Below are positions 34,417-42,751 of a DNA stretch of 64,000 bases, piece after piece; positions within the stretch are counted from its first letter, which is position 1; every line of letters starts with the position of its first letter. Under the pieces are notes generated by a model. That model saw only the letters and a list, made by a program, of their open reading frames with translations. It had not been told where the DNA came from and did not search any database. Source of the stretch: Alphaproteobacteria bacterium MarineAlpha5_Bin12 (GTDB lineage: Bacteria; Pseudomonadota; Alphaproteobacteria; HIMB59; GCA-002718135); assembly GCA_002937855.1 (NCBI GenBank), contig PTKS01000008.1:1-64000 (forward strand). The letters are read 5' to 3'. The position numbers were made by a program, and so were the translations under genes.

Positions 34417-35637
34417 ATGAAAAATAAATTACAAATTGAAAAAATAAATATTGATAAACTAATTAAAAAATATCAAACACCTCTATATGTTTATTCATAT
34501 AATAAATTAAAAAATAATTATAAAAAATTAACTAATATTTTAAAAAAAAATATATATTATTCTGTAAAAGCAAACTCTAATCAAGCAATAATATCTTTGT
34601 TTTCAAAATTAGGTTCAGGGATAGACGTAGTTTCTGGCGAAGAACTCCAAAGAGCTTTAAAAGCAAAAGTAAATCCAAATAAAATAATATTTGAAGGAGT
34701 TGGGAAATCAAAAGATGACTTAAGATTAGCAATTAAAAAAGATATAAGACAAATAAATATTGAATCTGTTGATGAAATAAAAATAATAAACCAATTAGCA
34801 AAATCTTTGAAAAGAAAAATAAATATTGGGATTAGAATTAATCCTAACATTGATGGAAAAACAAATAAGAAGATATCTACAGGTCTTGATCATAATAAAT
34901 TTGGGATAAATTTAAAAGATTTAAAAAAAACAATTGATAAAATCAAGTCGTCTTCAAATATTAATTTTGTTGGAATCTCTTGCCATATAGGAAGTCAAAT
35001 ATTTTCATTAAGTGTTTACAAAAGGTTATTTTTAAAAATGATTGAATTGGAAAAATTTTTTACAAAGAATGGATTAGTTGTAAAACACTTAGATCTTGGT
35101 GGGGGCATGGGTTACGACTACGCCAAAAAAATGAAATTTGATCTATATAAATTTTCAAGACTTATAAACAAATACTTTTCTAATGTAGATTATGAAATAT
35201 CATTTGAACCTGGCAGATTTCTTACTGCAAACTCTGGTTTGTTAATAACAAAAATATTAATGATAAAATCTTCAAGAAAGATCAATTTTATTGTTGTTGA
35301 TGCGGGTATGAATACTTTGATTAGACCTGCGCTGTATAATGAAATGCATAATATTTTTTCTCCAAAAAAAAATAAAGGCAAAAAAAAATATTCTATAGTT
35401 GGGCCTATTTGTGAAACATCGGATACCTTTGCTAAGGAAATAGTTTTACCAAAACAATCGATAGATGATATTTTGATTATTGAAGACGTTGGAGCTTATG
35501 GATCATCAATGTCCTCAAATTATAATTCAAAAGTTCTTCCAGCAGAAATATTAATTAAGGATAATAAAGATTATCTCATAAGAAAAAGACAAGATATAAA
35601 TGAATTAATTAAAAGAGACAAAATCCCTAAATTATAA
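34417..35637 (+). CDS. lysA: Diaminopimelate decarboxylase
   Basis: Fold-type III PLP enzyme of 406 residues. The PLP lysine is K51 in YYSVKANSN; other segments are SGEELQRAL, SCHIGSQI, DLGGGMGYDY, EPGRFLTANSG and PICETSDTFA with the active-site Cys. It converts meso-diaminopimelate to L-lysine. The only upstream partner is the lptM-like gene. Length and motifs are normal. Confidence 0.96.
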   Translation: MKNKLQIEKINIDKLIKKYQTPLYVYSYNKLKNNYKKLTNILKKNIYYSVKANSNQAIISLFSKLGSGIDVVSGEELQRALKAKVNPNKIIFEGVGKSKDDLRLAIKKDIRQINIESVDEIKIINQLAKSLKRKINIGIRINPNIDGKTNKKISTGLDHNKFGINLKDLKKTIDKIKSSSNINFVGISCHIGSQIFSLSVYKRLFLKMIELEKFFTKNGLVVKHLDLGGGMGYDYAKKMKFDLYKFSRLINKYFSNVDYEISFEPGRFLTANSGLLITKILMIKSSRKINFIVVDAGMNTLIRPALYNEMHNIFSPKKNKGKKKYSIVGPICETSDTFAKEIVLPKQSIDDILIIEDVGAYGSSMSSNYNSKVLPAEILIKDNKDYLIRKRQDINELIKRDKIPKL

Positions 35638-35640
35638 ATA

Positions 35641-36078
35641 TTAATTTAATATGTTGTAGAGTATTTTTGAAAAATTGTTAAATATTTCTAGAAGATCAAG
35701 TTTAAATTTATTTAAAATTATTAAAATTTCATTAAAATAATAATTAATTAAATTTAAGATTCCATTGTCATAATAGCTGTAAAAGAAATAAAAAGTAATA
35801 ATAAAAATTAAAACAATCATCATAAGGATAGAATTTATCAAACTTGGATTCCTTTCTTCTTCTACAAAGGTTGAAGGAAGTTTTTTGCTATAATCTAATT
35901 TATTTCTTTCTTGATCATTAATTAAATCTGGAGCCTCTTTTTCGAAACCGGGGAATATTTGAGCACTTTGAAACCATTGAAAATTGCATTTTATACACTT
36001 TACTTCTCTTCCATTAGAGAATAAATCGGCTGAATTAACCAAATACTGTGATTTACATGACGGACAATTTAATAACAT
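35641..36078 (-). CDS. Zinc-ribbon membrane protein (MJ0042-type)
   Basis: I start at ATG 36078 (MLLNCPSCKSQYLVN, 145 residues) rather than at an upstream TTG that would overlap plsC. The N-terminus has an MJ0042-type zinc ribbon with C5, C8, C28 and C31 and the phrase REVKCIKCNFQWFQ. After a polar linker there is one membrane helix (about 71-92) and a helical tail. Proteins like this are common in Alphaproteobacteria; function is unknown. It converges with lysA with a 3-base gap. Confidence 0.72.
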   Translation of the reverse strand: MLLNCPSCKSQYLVNSADLFSNGREVKCIKCNFQWFQSAQIFPGFEKEAPDLINDQERNKLDYSKKLPSTFVEEERNPSLINSILMMIVLIFIITFYFFYSYYDNGILNLINYYFNEILIILNKFKLDLLEIFNNFSKILYNILN

Positions 36079-36119
36079 TTGATGTAAATAAATATTAAAT
36101 AATTTATATAAATTGTACA

Positions 36120-36821
36120 ATGATCAAATCTACAATATTTTACATTTTTTTAATTTTATGGACTTTTGTTCTTGGATTATTCTTTCTGCCGCTATTATTT
36201 TTCCCATATAAGTACCTTTATAGTCCGATAAAACTATGGATAAGAGGTACTTTTTTTTTACTGAAATCTATATGTAATTTATCTTTTGAAATTAGAGGTG
36301 AAAAAAACATTAATAAGAAAAATATTAAGTTTATAGCTTCAAAGCACCAATCAGCTTTTGAAACACTTTTTTTATATAATTATTTTTCAAAAGTTATTTT
36401 TATTCATAAGTATGAGCTTTTCTTCATTCCTATTTTTGGAATGTATTTAAAAAAATTAAATATGGTTTCAATAAATAGAAAAGGAGGATCAAAAGCTCTA
36501 ATTAGAATGATTAATGAAACTAAAGAAAAAATTTCTAAAGGTTGTACTCTGATTATTTTTCCAGAAGGAACAAGAAAACTTCCGGGGTCGAATCCTGATT
36601 ATAAATCCGGAGTAGCAGGTATATATAAAGAAATAAACTTTGATGTATTACCAATTGCATTAAACAGTGGTTTTTATTGGCCAAAAAATTCATTTAAGAT
36701 TAAATCTGGAAAGATAATTATAGAATTTCTTCCGATAATTAAAAAGGGATTGGATAAAAATGAATTTATTGAATTATTAGAAAATAATATTGAAAAAAAA
36801 AGTGCAGAACTGAAAATTTAA
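36120..36821 (+). CDS. plsC: 1-acyl-sn-glycerol-3-phosphate acyltransferase
   Basis: Membrane acyltransferase of 233 residues with an N-terminal hydrophobic anchor (about 4-30). Block I reads KHQSAFETLF, an HX4E form found in this branch in place of HX4D, and block III is FPEGTRK. It acylates lysophosphatidate to phosphatidate. It is divergent from the zinc-ribbon gene, with only 41 bases between the starts, and overlaps tyrA by 4 bases at the end. Confidence 0.9.
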   Translation: MIKSTIFYIFLILWTFVLGLFFLPLLFFPYKYLYSPIKLWIRGTFFLLKSICNLSFEIRGEKNINKKNIKFIASKHQSAFETLFLYNYFSKVIFIHKYELFFIPIFGMYLKKLNMVSINRKGGSKALIRMINETKEKISKGCTLIIFPEGTRKLPGSNPDYKSGVAGIYKEINFDVLPIALNSGFYWPKNSFKIKSGKIIIEFLPIIKKGLDKNEFIELLENNIEKKSAELKI

Positions 36822-37729
36822 TTATTTTTTTCTCTTGGATCAAAAGTACCAGCTTGACCAAATTTTTCTATTTGTTTTCTTACTTCTCTAGTTTCAGAAA
36901 ACATTTTTTCTAAAAAATTACTATCACTATTTCTTATGGCTTTTTGTAATGAAGATAAATCTTCAGAAAATCTTCCAAGCATTTCTAAAACAGCATCTTT
37001 ATTTAACATATAAATATCTCTCCACATAATTGGATCACTACCAGCTAATCTTGTAAAATCTCTAAAACCTGCAGCAGAGTATTTTATAACCTCTTTTTTA
37101 ATTTTACTTTCAAGCTCAGTTGATGTTGCAACTATTGAATATGCAATTAGTTGAGGAATGTGAGAAGTCATTGCTAATACTCTATCATGGTGTTCTGCTG
37201 ACATATTTTCTACTGTCATTCCTATTTTTTCCCACATTTTTTTAATTAATTTGTATTCTGCACTTCTTTTATTGGGACTTGTTAAAATACAATAACGATT
37301 CAAAAATAGATCTTCAAAACCATATTCCGGACCACTCTTTTCCAATCCAGCAACAGGATGACCAGGAATAAAATTAATAAATTCATTTTTTTTATATCTA
37401 TTAAATTCACTCTGAACGCTATATTTTGTAGAACCTACATCCGTAATAATACATTTTGACTTAATATAAGGAGTAATTCTCTCTAATATTTCATTATATG
37501 AACCTAAGGGAGTTGCTAAGACTATTAAATCATAATTTTCGTATAAGTCTAAGTTATTAATTATGGAATCAAGAAATTTAAGTTTGGCACACTTTTTTCT
37601 TACTTTGATATCTCTATCATAACCAATAACTTTTTTTGAAATCTTCTTACTTTTTAAAGCTCTAGATAGAGAAGATCCTATCAGTCCAACTCCAATTATA
37701 AGAGTTTTTTTAAACAAAAATTTAGTCAT
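36818..37729 (-). CDS. tyrA: Prephenate/arogenate dehydrogenase
   Basis: This 303-residue TyrA-type dehydrogenase has GVGLIGSS at 13-20, DVGSTKYSVQ, PGHPVAGLEKSGPEYG, and MTSHIPQLIAY with a substrate-binding His. It carries out the NAD(P)-dependent oxidative decarboxylation leading to tyrosine, using prephenate, arogenate or both. It overlaps the chorismate mutase-aminotransferase gene by 8 bases, so both are translated together. The fusion upstream makes an arogenate route possible, but cofactor and substrate choice cannot be read with certainty. Confidence 0.93.
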   Translation of the reverse strand: MTKFLFKKTLIIGVGLIGSSLSRALKSKKISKKVIGYDRDIKVRKKCAKLKFLDSIINNLDLYENYDLIVLATPLGSYNEILERITPYIKSKCIITDVGSTKYSVQSEFNRYKKNEFINFIPGHPVAGLEKSGPEYGFEDLFLNRYCILTSPNKRSAEYKLIKKMWEKIGMTVENMSAEHHDRVLAMTSHIPQLIAYSIVATSTELESKIKKEVIKYSAAGFRDFTRLAGSDPIMWRDIYMLNKDAVLEMLGRFSEDLSSLQKAIRNSDSNFLEKMFSETREVRKQIEKFGQAGTFDPREKNN

Positions 37730-39083
37730 TTTTTTTATATAACTTTTTAATTGTTGAAAGAGTTTTATTTAATTCTTCCTTCGTCCCGAGTGTTATTCTA
37801 ATTGCATTTTTTAATCCATAACTCTCCAAATATCGAACTGCTATTCCATTTGAAAGTAGAAATTCATTAACTTTTAATGCGTTTAAATTATTTTTTTCTG
37901 GAACAATTACAAAGACAAAATTAGTTTGAGTATCATAAGCTTTTAAACCAATATTATTTAATTCACTTATAAACCATCCTTTAACCTTTTTGTTATGGAC
38001 TATAACATTTTGAAGATGTTCTTTATCTTTTAGAGCCTCTATACCTGCTGCTATTGCTCCAGGAGTTATATTAAAAGGTGGTCGCAACCTTTTAAGTATG
38101 TTGATTAATTTTTTACTACCATAACCCCATCCCAGTCTTATACCAGCCAACGAATATGCTTTTGAGAAAGTTCTAGTAATTAGCACATTTTCAAAATTAT
38201 CAACTAAATTAAAACCATAGTCGTAGTCTTGTGCATCTGCAAATTCTGCATATGCTGTATCAATAACTACAACAATATTTTTTGGTACTTTTTTAATTAA
38301 AGAAAACAATTCTTTTTTATTTAAATATGTGCCAGTTGGATTATTTGGATTAGCAATAAATATAATCTTTGTAGAACTCCTTATATTTTCTAAAATAGAT
38401 TTAATACTTATTTTAAAATCCTCTTCAGATGCTAAAACTGATTCGGCTCCTGCATATTTTGTAATAATAGGATACATTTCAAAACCATGGATAGCATGTA
38501 TAATTTCATCTCCGGGTGAACAAAATGCTAAAGCAGTGAAAATCAATACTTCATCTGAACCAGTACCACAAATAATTTGATCCTTGTTAATTTTAAATTT
38601 TTTTGAGATTGATAATTCTAATGAATCAGCTGTTAGTTCAGGATATCTAGATAACATCGTCGCCGTCCTAGTGTATGCTTCAATTGCTTTTTTACTCGGT
38701 CCAAATGGACTCTCATTAGATGAGAGTTTGATAATATTTTCTTTTCCAGCAATTTTTGCGGTACCTCCCTTATAAACTTTAATAGATTCTACTCCTCTTT
38801 TTGGAATAAGTGCATTTTGTTTTTTTAATTGAAGTTGTGCCGAGGAATAAAATATTTCTCTCCAAAGTCTAATTATACTTCCTTTAGAATATTCACCTTT
38901 ATGAAACTTTATAAGCCTATTTAAAACCTCATTTTCTCTTTTCTTATCAACTACCCCTTTGGATAAATCCTTAAGTTGACCAATTTTTTTTACTATAGAT
39001 GAACGTTTAATTATTACCTTTAATAATTTTTTATCTATTAGATCTATTTCTTTTCTTAGAGATTTTAATTTTTTTTCATTCAT
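37722..39083 (-). CDS. Chorismate mutase - histidinol-phosphate/aromatic aminotransferase fusion
   Basis: This 453-residue protein has two parts. Residues 1-87 are an AroQ-type chorismate mutase domain; R10, R27, K38, D46 and E50 match the E. coli active-site pattern (R11, R28, K39, D48, E52) in my by-eye alignment. Residues 95-453 are a HisC-like class I/II PLP aminotransferase with SSNESPFGPS, NPNNPTGTYL, and PLP lysine K308 in TFSKAYSLAG. It likely makes prephenate and transaminates an aromatic intermediate (prephenate or 4-hydroxyphenylpyruvate, and perhaps histidinol phosphate). It sits directly before tyrA and divergent from metX. Confidence 0.9.
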   Translation of the reverse strand: MNEKKLKSLRKEIDLIDKKLLKVIIKRSSIVKKIGQLKDLSKGVVDKKRENEVLNRLIKFHKGEYSKGSIIRLWREIFYSSAQLQLKKQNALIPKRGVESIKVYKGGTAKIAGKENIIKLSSNESPFGPSKKAIEAYTRTATMLSRYPELTADSLELSISKKFKINKDQIICGTGSDEVLIFTALAFCSPGDEIIHAIHGFEMYPIITKYAGAESVLASEEDFKISIKSILENIRSSTKIIFIANPNNPTGTYLNKKELFSLIKKVPKNIVVVIDTAYAEFADAQDYDYGFNLVDNFENVLITRTFSKAYSLAGIRLGWGYGSKKLINILKRLRPPFNITPGAIAAGIEALKDKEHLQNVIVHNKKVKGWFISELNNIGLKAYDTQTNFVFVIVPEKNNLNALKVNEFLLSNGIAVRYLESYGLKNAIRITLGTKEELNKTLSTIKKLYKKND

Positions 39084-39141
39084 AATGTTTTTGGCTATTT
39101 ACTAATTATATCTTATGAAATCAAAGAAAACATACAATTGG

Positions 39142-39165
39142 GCCTAATTTTGAATAAGATTAGGC
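39142..39165. promoter_or_regulatory. Seven-base inverted repeat between hisC-fusion and metX
   Basis: GCCTAAT (39142-39148) and ATTAGGC (39159-39165) are perfect inverted arms with a 10-base spacer. They lie upstream of the proposed metX promoter and 59 bases from the start of the divergent gene. No T-run follows on either strand, so an operator is more likely than a terminator. Confidence 0.35.
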
Positions 39166-39173
39166 GATATGAT

Positions 39174-39199
39174 TTGACTTTTACAAGTATTCATATACT
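39174..39199 (+). promoter_or_regulatory. Promoter for the metX leader
   Basis: TTGACT (39174-39179) with TATACT (39194-39199), spacer 14 bases; TACTAA (39196-39201) gives a 16-base spacer. Either would place the transcript start at about 39206, directly at the first base of the SAM-II aptamer, which supports it. Confidence 0.45.
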
Positions 39200-39205
39200 A
39201 ATTCG

Positions 39206-39258
39206 ACCGCATCGATTTGATATCAGCTTGCGGGTGCATTAATTTATCAGCTAAAGCG
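39206..39258 (+). ncRNA. SAM-II riboswitch aptamer
   Basis: The leader of metX matches the SAM-II aptamer. P1 is CCGCA (39207-39211) with TGCGG (39229-39233); its loop starts with the conserved GATTT (39214-39218); and the 3' tail ends with the conserved AGCTAAA (39249-39255). A pseudoknot can form between TGATA (39218-39222) and TATCA (39245-39249). SAM-II is an alphaproteobacterial class that controls metX/metA and related genes by binding S-adenosylmethionine. The tail bases 39249-39258 can alternatively pair with the left arm of the terminator that follows. Confidence 0.9.
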
Positions 39259-39266
39259 AATTAAAT

Positions 39267-39294
39267 ACCGCCTTAGCTAAGGCGGTTTTTTTTT
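39267..39294 (+). terminator. Intrinsic terminator of the SAM-II switch
   Basis: ACCGCCTTAGCTAAGGCGGT (39267-39286) is a perfect palindrome, forming a strong 8-bp G-C-rich stem with a 4-base loop and followed by nine T. It ends 10 bases before the metX start, so it acts as an attenuator within the leader. Confidence 0.92.
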
Positions 39295-39304
39295 GGGTTA
39301 AACT

Positions 39305-40456
39305 ATGACAAAAAAAATTTTATTAAGAAAAAGTTCAGATCTTCCATGTGAAGAGGCCATTTTCACTGATATGGGAATAATACTTGATTCTGGATATGAA
39401 TTAAATGATTTCAGAATAAGTTTTAAATCCTATGGAACTCTTAATAATGATAAATCTAATGCTATTTTAATTTGTCATGCTCTTACTGCTGATCAATTCG
39501 TTACTAATAATAATCCAATAACTGGCAAAGAAGGGTGGTGGTCTAATATGGTAGGACCCGGAAAATCGATCGATACAAATAAATTTTATGTCATATGCAG
39601 TAATGTATTAGGAGGTTGTATAGGTTCAACAGGGCCAAAAGAAATAAAATCTGATACAAAATCTCCTTATGGTATTAAATTTCCAACAATCACTATAAAA
39701 GATATGGTCAAAGTTCAAAAAATATTGATTGATGAAATCAAAATAGATAAATTATATGCTGTTATTGGTGCCTCTATGGGGGCTATGCAGGTACTTCAAT
39801 GGATAATAGATTATCCTGAAAAAATTAATAACAGCATTCACATAGCAGGTGCATTAAAACATTCTGCTCAAAATATTGCATTTCATGAAGTTGGCAGACA
39901 GGCAATAATGTCAGATCCAAACTGGCACAATGGAAATTATTTAATCAAAAATACAAAGCCAGAAAGAGGTCTTTCAGTTGCAAGAATGATAGCGCACATT
40001 ACATATTTATCAGAAGAGGCTCTTCATAGAAAATTTGGTAGAAAGTTGCAATCTAGAGATTTAGTATCATTTGGATTTGATGCAGATTTTCAAGTTGAAA
40101 GTTATTTAAGATACCAAGGAAGTTCTTTTGTAAAAAGATTTGATGCAAACAGTTATCTTTATATGACAAGAGCAATGGACTATTTTGATGTAAGTGAAAT
40201 ATTTGAAAAAAATATGAATTTTAATACTGAAAATAATGACCATATACATCATTGTGTAATTTCATTTACTTCTGATTGGCTTTTTCCAACAAATGAAAAC
40301 AAAGAAATAGTTAAGATATTGAATAGAACAAATAAAAAAGTAAGTTTTACTGAAATAGTTACTGATAAGGGGCACGATAGTTTTTTATTAGAAGAAACCG
40401 ATTTCTATAAAACAATATCTGGATTTTTAAACAGCAATATTAATGGAAGATTATGA
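39305..40456 (+). CDS. metX: Homoserine O-acetyltransferase
   Basis: This 383-residue alpha/beta-hydrolase-fold acyltransferase has nucleophile S157 in GASMGAMQ, the acid in SFTSDWLFP, and the His in DKGHDSFLLE. SFKSYGTLN and CHALTADQ near the N-terminus are typical. It acetylates (or succinylates, in some alphaproteobacterial enzymes) homoserine, the committed step to methionine. It is under the SAM-II attenuator and overlaps metW by 4 bases. MetY, the enzyme using its product, is encoded at 26101-27411. Confidence 0.95.
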   Translation: MTKKILLRKSSDLPCEEAIFTDMGIILDSGYELNDFRISFKSYGTLNNDKSNAILICHALTADQFVTNNNPITGKEGWWSNMVGPGKSIDTNKFYVICSNVLGGCIGSTGPKEIKSDTKSPYGIKFPTITIKDMVKVQKILIDEIKIDKLYAVIGASMGAMQVLQWIIDYPEKINNSIHIAGALKHSAQNIAFHEVGRQAIMSDPNWHNGNYLIKNTKPERGLSVARMIAHITYLSEEALHRKFGRKLQSRDLVSFGFDADFQVESYLRYQGSSFVKRFDANSYLYMTRAMDYFDVSEIFEKNMNFNTENNDHIHHCVISFTSDWLFPTNENKEIVKILNRTNKKVSFTEIVTDKGHDSFLLEETDFYKTISGFLNSNINGRL

Positions 40457-41130
40457 GTATTCAAAGTATTAGAAAAGATTGGGAATTAATACAAAAACTA
40501 ATTGAAGAGAAAAGAAAAGTTCTTGATATTGGTTGCGGTGATGGTGGTTTAATTTTTAAACTTAAAAAAGAAAACCAATCAATAACAAAAGGGCTTGAAA
40601 TTGAAGGACATTTGGTCAGAGATGCAATTTCAAAAGGACTAGTAGTAGTTGAAGGAGATGCGGAAAAAGATTTAAATCAGTATAATGATGAAACTTTTGA
40701 TTACGTAATATTAAGTCAAACATTACAAGCAATGAACAAACCTAAAAGCGTAATTGAAGAAATGTTAAGAATTGGAGGAAAAGTAATTGTATCTTTTCCA
40801 AATTTTGGACATTGGAAAATAAGAACTCAGCTATTAATTAAGGGAAAAATGCCCATTACAAAAAATTTACCATATAATTGGTATGACACTCCAAATATTC
40901 ATTTTTTTACTTTAAAAGATTTTCAACAAATGTGTTTTAAATCTGATATTGTGATTGAAAAAAGTATTGGACTTACTGCGACAGGGGTACAATTTAATAT
41001 TTCAAATTTTTTATTTGCTAACCTTTATACTTATGAAGCGATATTTCTTTTAAGTAAAAAAAAGTTTGAAACAATAAAGTTAAAAAATAAACAAAAGATA
41101 TTAGCAGGGTCAAGAGTTAAGACAGTTTAA
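40453..41130 (+). CDS. metW: Methionine biosynthesis protein MetW
   Basis: This 225-residue protein has the SAM-dependent methyltransferase fold (VLDIGCGDGGLIFKL at about 29-43) and MetW hallmarks VSFPNFGHWKIR and LPYNWYDTPNIHFFT. MetW is encoded with MetX across Alpha- and Betaproteobacteria and is needed for full homoserine acyltransferase activity in the cases studied; it is not known as a true methyltransferase. The ATGA overlap with metX suggests matched amounts. Confidence 0.93.
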   Translation: MSIQSIRKDWELIQKLIEEKRKVLDIGCGDGGLIFKLKKENQSITKGLEIEGHLVRDAISKGLVVVEGDAEKDLNQYNDETFDYVILSQTLQAMNKPKSVIEEMLRIGGKVIVSFPNFGHWKIRTQLLIKGKMPITKNLPYNWYDTPNIHFFTLKDFQQMCFKSDIVIEKSIGLTATGVQFNISNFLFANLYTYEAIFLLSKKKFETIKLKNKQKILAGSRVKTV

Positions 41131-41137
41131 TTAATTT

Positions 41138-41917
41138 ATGAATATTGATATAAATATTATTAATCAACTAAATGATAATTATGCATACATAGTACATAAC
41201 AACAATGAAGCAATTATTATTGATCCTGCAGATGAAATTCCTATTTTAAAAATTATTAATAAAAAAAATTTAAAACCACTGTCAATACTTATAACTCATA
41301 ACCATAGTGATCATACTTCTGGCATCAATGGATTATTAAATCATTTTGATTTAGATGTGTATTCATCTAACTTGGCAATAAAAGAAACTACAAAATTAGT
41401 AAAAGACAATCAAAAAATTGAATTTAAATTCATTGATTTTAATATAATTGCAACACCTGGTCACACTCTAGATCACATAGTTTATTTCTCAGACAAAGAA
41501 AAAATATTGTTTAGCGGTGATACATTATTTTATTATGGCTGTGGAAGAGTGTTTGAAGGAACATATAAACAAATGCATAATAGTTTAAGCAAATTGAAAA
41601 AATTACCAGATGAAACTAAAGTCTATTGTGGTCATGAATATACTTATAAGAATTTAGAATTTGTTTTAAATGAGGTTATTCATTATAAAGAAGCTTCTGA
41701 AATTAAAGAAAAATACAAAAAAATGATCAGAGAGAAAGGGTCTTCAATGCCATTTTTTCTAGGACATCAAAAAATTTGGAATCCCTTTCTAAATTGTGAT
41801 GATATTGAGTACAAAAAAAAGGTATCGAATTTTCATAAAAATGAAGGGCAAATTCGCCAAGATGCTAATGATTTAGAATTTTTTGGGTATATAAGAGATA
41901 AAAGAAACGCCTTCTAA
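41138..41917 (+). CDS. gloB: Hydroxyacylglutathione hydrolase (glyoxalase II)
   Basis: Metallo-beta-lactamase-fold hydrolase of 259 residues. THNHSDHTSG is the THxHxDH metal motif, TPGHTLDH the next ligand, FSGDTLF the bridging Asp, and YCGHEYT the later His. The C-terminal glutathione-binding part (FLGHQKIWNPFL) is present. It hydrolyses S-lactoylglutathione to D-lactate and glutathione, following GloA. It is 7 bases after metW and may be part of the same SAM-regulated transcript. Confidence 0.93.
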   Translation: MNIDINIINQLNDNYAYIVHNNNEAIIIDPADEIPILKIINKKNLKPLSILITHNHSDHTSGINGLLNHFDLDVYSSNLAIKETTKLVKDNQKIEFKFIDFNIIATPGHTLDHIVYFSDKEKILFSGDTLFYYGCGRVFEGTYKQMHNSLSKLKKLPDETKVYCGHEYTYKNLEFVLNEVIHYKEASEIKEKYKKMIREKGSSMPFFLGHQKIWNPFLNCDDIEYKKKVSNFHKNEGQIRQDANDLEFFGYIRDKRNAF

Positions 41918-41938
41918 TCCTATAATATTATAATTCGG

Positions 41939-41965
41939 TTGACATAAGATACACTTCTATATATT
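41939..41965 (+). promoter_or_regulatory. Promoter of the rplU operon
   Basis: A perfect TTGACA (41939-41944) is followed by TATATT (41960-41965) at 15 bases, or TATTTC (41962-41967) at 17. It is 45 bases before the rplU ATG, and the leader carries AAGGGAAAA as ribosome-binding site. It separates the metX-metW-gloB group from the ribosomal operon. Confidence 0.6.
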
Positions 41966-41989
41966 TCACCTATTTTCAAGGGAAAATCT

Positions 41990-42457
41990 ATGTTTGCAGT
42001 AATTAAAACAGGTGGAAAACAATATTCAGTTGAGTCTGGCACAACTTTAAAAGTTGAAAAAATTGATGGCAAAAAAGGTGAAGGCTATACTTTTAAAAAT
42101 GTATTAATAATTGGCGATAATAAAAACCAAATTTTAGGAAATCCAGAAATAAAAGGTGCATCAGTAGATGCCACAATTATGCATCAAATTAGAGATAAAA
42201 AAGTTACTGTGTTTAAGAAAAAACGAAGACAAAATTACAGAAGAACTAAAGGACATAGGCAATATCTAACAATTGTAAAAATCGATAAAATAAACAGTAA
42301 ACCCGGTGAAGTAAAAAAAGTTGAAAAAAAAGAAAAAACTGGAAAAAAAATTGAAATTGAAAAAAAAGATTTGAATAAAAAAGTGACATCGAGTAGTAGT
42401 AAAATAAAAAAGAAAGTAATTAAAAAAACAAAAAAAAATATAGGAAAGAAAAAGTAA
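41990..42457 (+). CDS. rplU: 50S ribosomal protein L21 with lysine-rich extension
   Basis: The first 100 residues are ordinary L21 (FAVIKTGGKQYSVESG, FKKKRRQNYRRTKGHRQ), which binds 23S rRNA. Residues about 104-155 form a lysine/glutamate-rich tail (KKVEKKEKTGKK, KKKVIKKTKKNIGKKK) that most L21 proteins lack or have shorter. The tail is likely disordered and RNA-contacting. The next gene, rpmA, is 6 bases on, the universal L21-L27 pair. Confidence 0.96.
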   Translation: MFAVIKTGGKQYSVESGTTLKVEKIDGKKGEGYTFKNVLIIGDNKNQILGNPEIKGASVDATIMHQIRDKKVTVFKKKRRQNYRRTKGHRQYLTIVKIDKINSKPGEVKKVEKKEKTGKKIEIEKKDLNKKVTSSSSKIKKKVIKKTKKNIGKKK

Positions 42458-42463
42458 AATAAA

Positions 42464-42715
42464 ATGGCAACTAAAAAAGCAGGTGGAAGTTCCAGAAATG
42501 GTAGAGACTCAGCAGGTAGGAGATTGGGTGTTAAAAAGTATAGTGGCCAAATAGTAATTCCTGGTAATATAATTATCAGACAGAGAGGTACTAAAGTACA
42601 TCCCGGATCAAATGTTGGAATAGGAAGAGACCATACTATTTTTTCTAAAGTTAAGGGCAAAGTATCCTTTAAGAAGTCACGATTAAAAACTACAGTATCT
42701 GTAATAGCTTCTTAA
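42464..42715 (+). CDS. rpmA: 50S ribosomal protein L27
   Basis: This 83-residue protein begins [20 protein letters not shown], the standard L27 N-terminus that reaches toward the peptidyl transferase centre. [19 protein letters not shown] is also a hallmark. There is no N-terminal cleavage extension of the Firmicutes type. It is cotranscribed with rplU and obgE. Confidence 0.97.
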   Translation: MATKKAGGSSRNGRDSAGRRLGVKKYSGQIVIPGNIIIRQRGTKVHPGSNVGIGRDHTIFSKVKGKVSFKKSRLKTTVSVIAS

Positions 42716-42751
42716 TTATTATCTTTAATTAAACAAAACATTTCAAAAAAA

